Under the pieces are notes generated by a model, which saw only the letters and a list, made by a program, of their open reading frames with translations, made no database searches and was not told where the DNA came from. 33,479 nt of DNA, from the NCBI GenBank assembly GCA_026397725.1, contig JAPLUI010000390.1, positions 1 to 33,479 on the forward strand. The letters are read 5' to 3'. This stretch comes from Verrucomicrobiota bacterium (GTDB lineage: Bacteria > Verrucomicrobiota > Verrucomicrobiia > Verrucomicrobiales > Akkermansiaceae). This document shows, one piece after another, positions 23,001-32,000 of the stretch (within the stretch, counting starts at the first letter, position 1; each line of letters starts with the position of its first letter). Both the position numbers and the translations under genes were made by a program.

Positions 23001-26000
23001 TCCATGGAAAGTCCCGCGGTGATGATCGGCGCGACACCCAACTGGTCGAAGCCGGCCGCCAGCATTTCGGCCCGCGTGAATACCGGAGCATCACCCCAGA
23101 TCAGGTCGCTGCCCAAGCCGCCCGACAAGGTATCCGCGCCCAAGCCGCCGGTGATTTCATCATCGTCATCACCGCCACTCACCATATCATTGCCGGCTCC
23201 GGCATCGATGAAGTCCGCGCCACTGCCGCCGTCGATTTCGTCATCGCCCGCCAAGCCATAGATATGGTCGGCACCTTGACCGCCATATAACAAGTCGTGG
23301 CCGATGTCACCGTAAATCACGTCGTCCATGGAGTTGGGCAACGCCGGCTCGGTGCCGTCGATCCGGTCGCCGAAAATGATGTTCACATCGGCAGCATTGC
23401 CGCCGCCGGTCGCGGAAACACCGGCGTAAATCGTGTCGGCGCCGTGGTTACCGATGATCCTATCACTGCCGACTCCGCCATAAATCGTATCGCTGCCGAC
23501 TCCGCCGTAGATGACGTCGTCGCCCTCGCCACCATCGATGACATGGACCGAGGCGATCTCGTCCGCGCCACCGCCATTTTCATCCACGTCGGCAAAGATG
23601 AGGTCATTGCCGGAGTCTCCATAGAGGCTGTCACTGCTGCCCCCGCCACGGATCTCGTCATTACCATCACCGCCATGGATCTCATCATTGCCGCCTTGGC
23701 CTAGCAGCAGGTCATTGCCGGCCTCACCAAAAATCCAGTCGCCATCCAAGCCGCCATCGATGGTATCGATGCCCGCGCCACCATAAAGCGTGTCGCCACC
23801 CTCGCCACCAAAGATCGTGTCGTCGCCATCCTCGCCGTAAACCGTGTCATTGCCTCTGCCGCCATCAACCCGGTCATTGCCCAATCCGCCGTAGATCACA
23901 TCGTTGCCATCCTGACCGATGATCGAGTCATTGCCCGCATCTCCTTTGAGCAGGTCGTCACCCGATCCCCCATCGATATAGTCATCCCCGGCGCCACCGT
24001 CCAAATCATCCACCCCGGCATCGCCTAACAGACGATCGGCGCCATCGCCACCGGTCAGGCGGTCGTTGCCGCCGCCACCTGACAGGACATCCGCACCCAC
24101 GCCGCCATCGAGCACATCAGCTCCCGATCCGCCGGTGAGTTGGTCGTTGCCGGCCCCGCCCGTGAGCAGTGATCCGCCCATACCCGCTATCAGCACGTCG
24201 TTGCCGGCCCCGCCATCGAGTTCAGCGAAAACCTGGACGCGCGAATCGACTTCAATATAGTCATTGCCCGCGCCGGCCAGCCCGATGATTCTGGCAACCC
24301 CGCTGAACGTCTGCTCGATGCCGCGGGCCTTGACGATCACTTCGTCGGCCGTAGATCCAGGCAGGATCTGGAACCGGTCGTCGCCATGCTGGTCGAGTAA
24401 CAGATTCAGGTTGCCGCCGTCCTGGATGGCCACCTGCGGCGTCGTGTCCACATGCGGCAGGTTGAAATCCAGCAAGCGGATGTTGACGATGTCCTTCCAG
24501 ACATCCAGCAGGTTGACGTCGTGGAACGGCAAGCTCAAGTCCACCTTGGCGTATGCGAACAAACGTGCGTCCAGCGTGCCCGACACATCGAAGATATTGA
24601 TCGGACTAACGGCCAGATTGCGCCCCAATTCATCAAAACGGATTTTGCCGTCGTTGTTGTCGTCGTGCAGATTGAAGTCGATGCCGGCGAAGATGCCGCC
24701 GCCGACGCCCGCCGAAATGCTCAGCGGCCAGGCTGGCAGGAAGAGTTCCGCACCGGCATACAGCGCGGCGTCAAAAGTCACCTCCGGCACATCCACTCCA
24801 TCCACCCGGTCGCCCACGAAGAACCCCTGCAGGATGTCGCTGTAATCGCCGGATCCCGCAAACCGCCGCAACCCTTCGGTGTCGTAACCGAAATTGAAAT
24901 CGGCTGCCACCTGCAAGCCGCCACCAATAAATGGATAGATCGGGAACGGCGGGAAAATCGGCACCACCGAGCGGTAGAAGAAGTCGAAGGTCGCCTGCAA
25001 CTTCGGCATGTCATAGGTGAACAAATCGACATTCTTGCCCAGTAATAACTGGAATGCCAAAGTCGGATCTTCAAACAACGGGAACGCAAAGCCGGTTCCC
25101 CCGACGTCCTTGGTCTCTTGGAGAAAGTGGCCTGCGACGGGGGAATCCGCCATCATCTTGGCCGTCATCTGCTCATTGAAGGCCTGTTCTTCCGCTTCGC
25201 TTGGCAGGAAATTGGTGAAGTCCACGGACTGCAAACCGTTGACGTCGCGAAGGTCGCTGACGCCGAAGTCCGCGAGACTGAAATCCCCGAAGCTGATGGT
25301 CGAGTCCGGCCCGATGTTCGGAATATGCGAGAGCGGACCGGTGATTTTCTGGATCGCGCTGATATAGTTCCTTGCATCGTCCACCCCGAACAACTCCGCC
25401 AGATCCAGCGGCGTGACATCGCGCCGCATGAGGTCGCTGATCACCGGGATCCTGGTGGTAAGAATATCGACAATCTCCTGCACCGGCGCCGTCACCTGCT
25501 TGATTTTCCCGACAATCGGGGCCACCAGGTTGGTGAAGAACTCGCCGAGTTTCATCCGCACATTGTTGAACTCGATGGCCGGGCTCCCAAGCACTCCGTC
25601 TGCCACCGCGCCGTCCAGATCCCAGGTCAGTTTGAAATCCGCCAGAATCGACGGCATCCCGGTGCCGGGGCCGAATCCCGCCTCGAGGTTCAGGTTCACG
25701 CTAACATCCTTGGTGGAGACGAACCGCGCGTCAAACAAATCACTGACAGGAGTGTGGCGCAGTTCGTCGATGGTCAGCAGGGTGTCCGCGTCGTTGCTGT
25801 CTTTCAGATCGACAAAGAAACCACCCGCATAGCCAGAAGGATGGGCGGCGTCGTCCTTGGCCGTCATGTTGAGGAACCCGAGCTTGCCTTGGGCCACCAG
25901 GCCCGGAATCCCGACATCAAGCGTCAACTGGAACTCGTCCGCGCCGCCGGTTTCGACATAGAATCCCTTGGTCTTGCTGACCCCGAAGGTCAGATCAAAG

Positions 26001-29000
26001 AGGAACCCGAGTTTGACCTGCACCTTGCCATCGACCTCGATGCCCAGATTGTCCAAGCCCAGATCGAAGGCCACCTGCTTGTCGATCAACGCGACGTCCT
26101 GGCCGAGGCGGATCCGGAACGCGACATCATCCGCGGAATTCCGGACCACCACGATGTCATCGTTGGTGATATATCCGTCCGCCACGAGCGGGGCGCCCAC
26201 GCCCGCCCCGATGCTTGTTAGATCCTTGAGCCAATGGCGGTTCCCGGTTCCCAGGAAATCATACAAGGCCTGTTGCAAGTGCGGCACATCAGGCACCGTC
26301 AGCAGGCCCAACGCATTGTGCAGGTCGGTGACGAAGCCGCCGACGTCCTTGAGCGTGTCGCCAATCAGCGGCAGATTCAGATCGAAGACTCCTGAAGCCA
26401 TGGCGCCATCCAACAGGTCCATGAAGCCGCCCCAGCCGTCGCGGATGGCGCCGAGGTTGAGGGAAAGATCCGGCAGACTGTTAACCGCAGCCGAGAAATC
26501 GAGATAGGTCGCTGGGGTGAACGGATGGAGAAAGTCACTGAAGTCATCAATATGCATTCCTATCAATCCGATCTGATTGGTCGCGGTCGGGAAATAGATC
26601 GGCACATTCGCGTCAAAGATCCCGGCGGTGATGTCGAGTTGCGAGTCGTTGACCAATCCGGTCACCTCGTTGAGATAATGCCTGCCGTCGCCGTTGCGGT
26701 CGAGGATCGAAAGCCGCATCGAGGCGGGGGCGGTCGACGGGCCGGCGCCATCGGCATCCCAGGCAAGCACGGCAGGAGTGGCAGTGGTTCCCACGAAGAC
26801 ACCCAGCGGGCCTACGGCGGTATTGAAGTAGAGATTCTGGCCGTGGATCGAGCCGCTGACATCCACGGTCGAGCGGTCCGCAATGTAGGCCTGCGGATGC
26901 AGCGGATCCGATAGATCGATCCCAATCACCAGGTGGGCTTGTGCCAGGAGATCGAGAAACACGGAACCCGAGCCCGCGCTGGCGAGCGAGCCGACACCAT
27001 CAATACCTAACAACTGTAGATCCATCTCAAACGGCAGATTGCGCGAGAGATCGTAGGAGAACCCGAGATCGAACTCCAGCGAGGGACCCTTCAACGTATC
27101 GAGAAACCCGGTGGTGACCGACGGCACTTGCGAACCACCCAGCAGGTCCTGGATTTCAGTTACCAACAACTCCGCCATTTCCTGCGCGGTGCTCGCGTTG
27201 GCGGCGGCAATCCGCGTCTGGAGCTTGGTGATGAAGGTATCCAGATCCAGCAAGTCGCAGATCGATTGATCGATCCCGGGCAGCTTCTGTGACAACACCC
27301 CGAGATTGCCGACTTGCGCGAAATACTCGGCCAATTTGCCCAGTCCCTGCTGCACGGCAGCCTTGCCGACGGTTTCGAAGGACAGCAGCTCCGCCGCATC
27401 GGAATTCAGGTGGATCTCGGCCAATCCTGGCTTGGTGATGTCCGCGAGATCGAGCGTGATTGCCGCCTGGGCGCCCAGGCTCAGCGATCCCAGATTGCCG
27501 CGCACGGCGACCGGCAACTCGAAGTGGGCCGAGCCCGTCAATTCCGGCGTCGTGAAGTGAGTTAATAGGTCCGGCCCGCTGCCGACCCCCAACCCGGCAG
27601 CCAAGCCGCTCAAGGTGAGCTGGTCGCCCGGTTCCTGTTGGATTCCGAAGTGGACTTCCGCCCGGCCGTCGGCGCCCGTCACTCCCAGATCAACGAATCC
27701 GAAGCGGGCGATGGCATTGAAGTTTTCCGCCGCCATGACCAGGTCGGCCGAGAACTTGGCATCCTCCATGAAGACATGATCGCCGAGTTGATCGCCATGA
27801 ACGGTGGCGCCTATCAGCACGCTGCCATCAGCGGAAACCCCGGCACCACTGATAGAGCCATCATCCACGAGCACTCTCATCAGACCCAGTCCCACCTCCG
27901 CGAGCGAGGCAAAGGAGCCGTTGGCAGGCGTGACCCACAGCTCGCCCGTGCCCACGGTGTGATCCCGCAGCAGCAGGCGTTTTTCCGTCGCATCAATATC
28001 CAGCGTCACTTTTCCTCCGGTGGCCGTTTGGATCGCGGCAGCCAAACCACTTACCGTGGAGATCCCGTCCAGGCTGATAGGATACGAAGCGCCGCTGCGA
28101 TCCCGGATGATGAAATCCGTGCCCGACGCATCCGCGGTGCCCGTGAATCTGCGAACCCCATCGCCGCCGTTCAGGGCCGACAACGACGTGTTCAGAGCGA
28201 GCGCAAATCCCGCGCCGAGGCGGTTCAAGTCAAAGCCGACGGTGGCCTGCATGCCCAGGCGGCCATTCACGTCCAGGGCGGGATTGAGCCCGAGCCGCGA
28301 TCCTAACACCACCTGTTGTCCGCCCTCGCTCCGGGCGGATGCACCTTCGGGCGCACCATCCCCATTCGCATCCATGCGAATCAGTCCCAGCCCGCTGCCG
28401 GACAGAACCGCCGATGATCCGTTGAGCGGCGTCACTAACAATTCACCGCTGTCGATGGTCTTGTCGCGCAGCAGCAGGCGTTCATTGGCAACGTCGAATT
28501 CCATCACCACCGCCCCGCCGGTGGCCGTGCCAACCAGCGTGCGGAGCTGGGCCAGGGTGGTGATCCCGTTCAGGCTCAGATCCCAGGTGGTGCCGGAGCG
28601 GGCCGTAATCCTGAAATCGTTGCCGCCAAACGCCGGGTTGCCCGCGACCCGCGTGACGCCACGCCCGCCATTCAGATCGGCCAGCAGCGTGCCGCCATCG
28701 CCCGCCAGCGTGAAACCAGCCTGGAATTTTCCGCTCAACTTGGAAAGGTCCAGCGCCAGCGTCTGGTCCACCACCGTGCGGCTGATGTCGATATCCAGCA
28801 GCAGTTGCCCGCCTTCGAATCTAACCGACTTGATGGCCCCGTTCTGCTGCGCCAAATGCGCGTTGAGCGCCTGCAGCGTCGAAAATTGCAGCGCTCCCTG
28901 GCTATCCCGCAGGAACGATCCGATGGCGTCGGCAAAGACAGCGCCAAAATCGACCAACCCCGACAAGGCGTCCGCGCTGGTGAGAGCCAAGGCATTGCCG

Positions 29001-32000
29001 GCGCTCGCCACGGCGCCGAATCCGCCCGCCCAAGTTCCGATATCATCCAAGGCCGCCGCCAGATCCTCCATCCGCACCTGGCCGAAGTCACCGAGCCTGA
29101 AAACCGCCTCGCCCGGCTCCGCAATCAACTGGACGTCTGGCGGGCTATCGTCAAACAGGTCGTTAGCCGCAATCGTGATGCAGCCACCCGCTTGAGCGGA
29201 TAGACCGGTGATCCCCGCCGAAACCGTGAGCGGCAGATTCCCCGCCACCGAACTGGAAGAAATCCCCAGGTCCACCAGACTGCCGAGCGGCTTCGACGTG
29301 AGATCGGCCAACGTCAGCTTGGCACCCACATCCTTGCTGTGGATATCCGCGGCCACCTGGACGGTTAGACTGCCGTTTGCCACGGCCACCCCGAGCATGC
29401 CAAGCCGGGCTTGCGCGTCCAGATCGACCACTCCCGCGGTGAGATCGACATTGAACTTCTTGATCTCAAGGGATACTCCATCGGCCGGCGACAATGCCGT
29501 GCGGTCGATGCACAACACGATGTCCAGCGTGAATCCGGCGTCGGCACGCATCAGAACCTGCGAGTCAAAGGCGAATCCCAGTTGGTCAAAGGCGTCCGTG
29601 AGATAAACCGGCAGATCCGCCAGCGTATGGCCTTCGAGGCGGATCGGAATGGTGAGCAGGTCCTGGGATGCCACCAGCGCGAGTCCCGGCACGGGTTTCG
29701 AGACCAAACTCGATCCCACGGTGGTTCCGCCATCGGTTGCGTCGGGACCCGCCGGCGTCTCCAAGCCGCCGGTTCCATAAAGGAAGGTGCGCAGGTCCGC
29801 CACCGTCAGCGTGGCGGATTTCGCCGCCTCGACGATGCCGCCGATCGTCTTCGACAGGAACTTGTTGAGTTGTTGGTCGAGATCCAGCAGCTTGCCGAGA
29901 CTGGTCGCCAACTGGCCGCTTTCGACTCCGACAGCCGACTCGGCGGAACTCAGCACGCGGCCCAGGATCGGCACCCCTTGGGCGAGTTGCTCGTATTCCG
30001 ACAATCTGGCGAGCCATTGCTGCAGCGATGAAACCCCTTCCTCCAACTTGACCAGGTCTCCCGGCCGCAGCGTTCCCAGCGGATCCTTCAAGGGCTCGGT
30101 GAGCCGCATCGCCGTCGCTTCATCCATCATCCCGCTGACCGGGATGCCCGTGGTGCCCGTCGATCCGGCCAGCGGGATCCCCAAAACCGTGGCGGCGGTA
30201 CTCGCGGCACCCGCCGAAACGGTTAGGGTTTGTCCGATCGCCTCGCTGTGGGTAACAAAGACCAGCCGCCCGTCGAGCAGGATGGCTTGAACCTTCGGCA
30301 CCCGTTTTGCCAGATCAAGCTCGCCAGGGTTACGCACCAGCGCGGCAAGACCCTGGATCGCCACATTGATCCGCGCCACCAATTGGGCGGGAGTTTCGTT
30401 AGACGCCCCCGCGGCCACCGTCACGGGCACTGCCGCGCCGGTGCCAAGCGTGACCTGGAACGTCGCGGCGCCAACCAACACCCCGTTGCCCGGCAACGCT
30501 CCCGCCACCACCATCGCCTGCAGCTTTTGCAGCGCCGACTGGGTCAACGGCCCGAGCATCCCATCCACCTCGAGAACCGTCCCGTCCGTTGCCGTGAACC
30601 CGAGGAAATTCAAGCGCTGCTGGACCCGCGCCACCTCCAACTGCCCGGCCCCGGCGCTCACCGCTCCCGGCATGGCCTGAACCGAGCCGGGCATCACGCC
30701 CAGGCTGACTTGCCAGGTTTTCACCGTCCCGTCGGTCGCGGTGGACTCCACCGCAAACACCATCCCGCCTTGGAATCCGTGAGACGTCGAGGACGTGTCC
30801 GCCGCCAACCCATCGCCAACGGCGGCGGCGAAATACAGCTTGCCGGTTGCCTCGAAGGTCTCGCCTTCGCCCGCGGGAAACAGCAGCTTGCCGATGGCCT
30901 GGCCATCCTGATAGAGCGTCCAATTCCCCCGGCGGTCCTCTTTCGTCGTGATCCCGCTGGCAGCGCTGAACACCGGCCGCTGATAGACGGTGCCCGCCAC
31001 CGCTCCGGCCGCAGCCACAACGTCGATTTCTATCAATTCATCCGTCCGCCCCGAGACCACCACCCGGTCATGGAAATCACCCGCCAAAGCAAGGTTATCC
31101 AGCAGCACGCCGGCCGTGGAACTCGCGGAAGTGCCGGTCACCCGGAACGAAATCGCCGCGGATTCGCCTTGGAGGGACGCGGGGATGGCATAACTCAACG
31201 TGGTCTGGGGATCCCCGGGCACCAGCGATACCGTCCTCACTCCCAACACCTGGTCGCCGAGCCAGGCCTCGAGCTGCACCGGCGCGAACGAATAGCCTGA
31301 CAGGCCCGACGCGCGCTTCACGGAGATCGTCACTGCCGCAGCCCCTTCCGGAACCCAAACGCGGTTGTGGGCCTGGCTCTGCCCGGGCGTCAACAACAAC
31401 GCGTTGCCCACCGTGATGCCGTCACCACCGCCCCCGTCATGCGACCATCCGGGAATCATCAACTTGGACAACCCTGGCATGGTCTGCGATCCAACGGATC
31501 CAAAATCCCCGTTGGTGATCGTTCCCGGTTCCCATTGCGGTGCCGACTTCAGGTTCTCAAGCTGCTCCTTGGTCATGCCGTCAACCGTGCTCACCAACCC
31601 GTCGTTCAAGGCCTTGAGCGTGGCGTCGGTGTAGCGGTGGTCCTGCGGCAATTCCCCCGCCTCATCCTGGAAAATTGTGGGTGCCGGACGCAAACTCTCA
31701 CCACCTGCCAAGCGGCTGAACGCAAATCCCAGATCGGTGATCGCAGCTCCGCCATTTACCGGCGTCGGATCCGTGATCGGGGTTCCGGTCACCGACGACA
31801 GGTAAAACCTGTTCCAGATGAAACTGTGGTCACCCGCAAAATCCAACACCCCATAATCATCGCCGTCATCGAGCAGCGGAACATGATCGTCATTGGCCGG
31901 CAGATCCCCGTCGACCCGCTGGTCCGCGTCTTGCTGCTCGGTCACCCAATAGTTGAAGGCGCCGGGAATGGGGCGTCCTCCCGGCACCAGGGCATTGACC

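Noticed and set aside
21718..24262. Periodic DNA that could look like a tandem or CRISPR-like array
   Set aside because: The periodicity is 27 bases and is fully explained by coding for RTX nonapeptides; there are no identical repeats with unique spacers.
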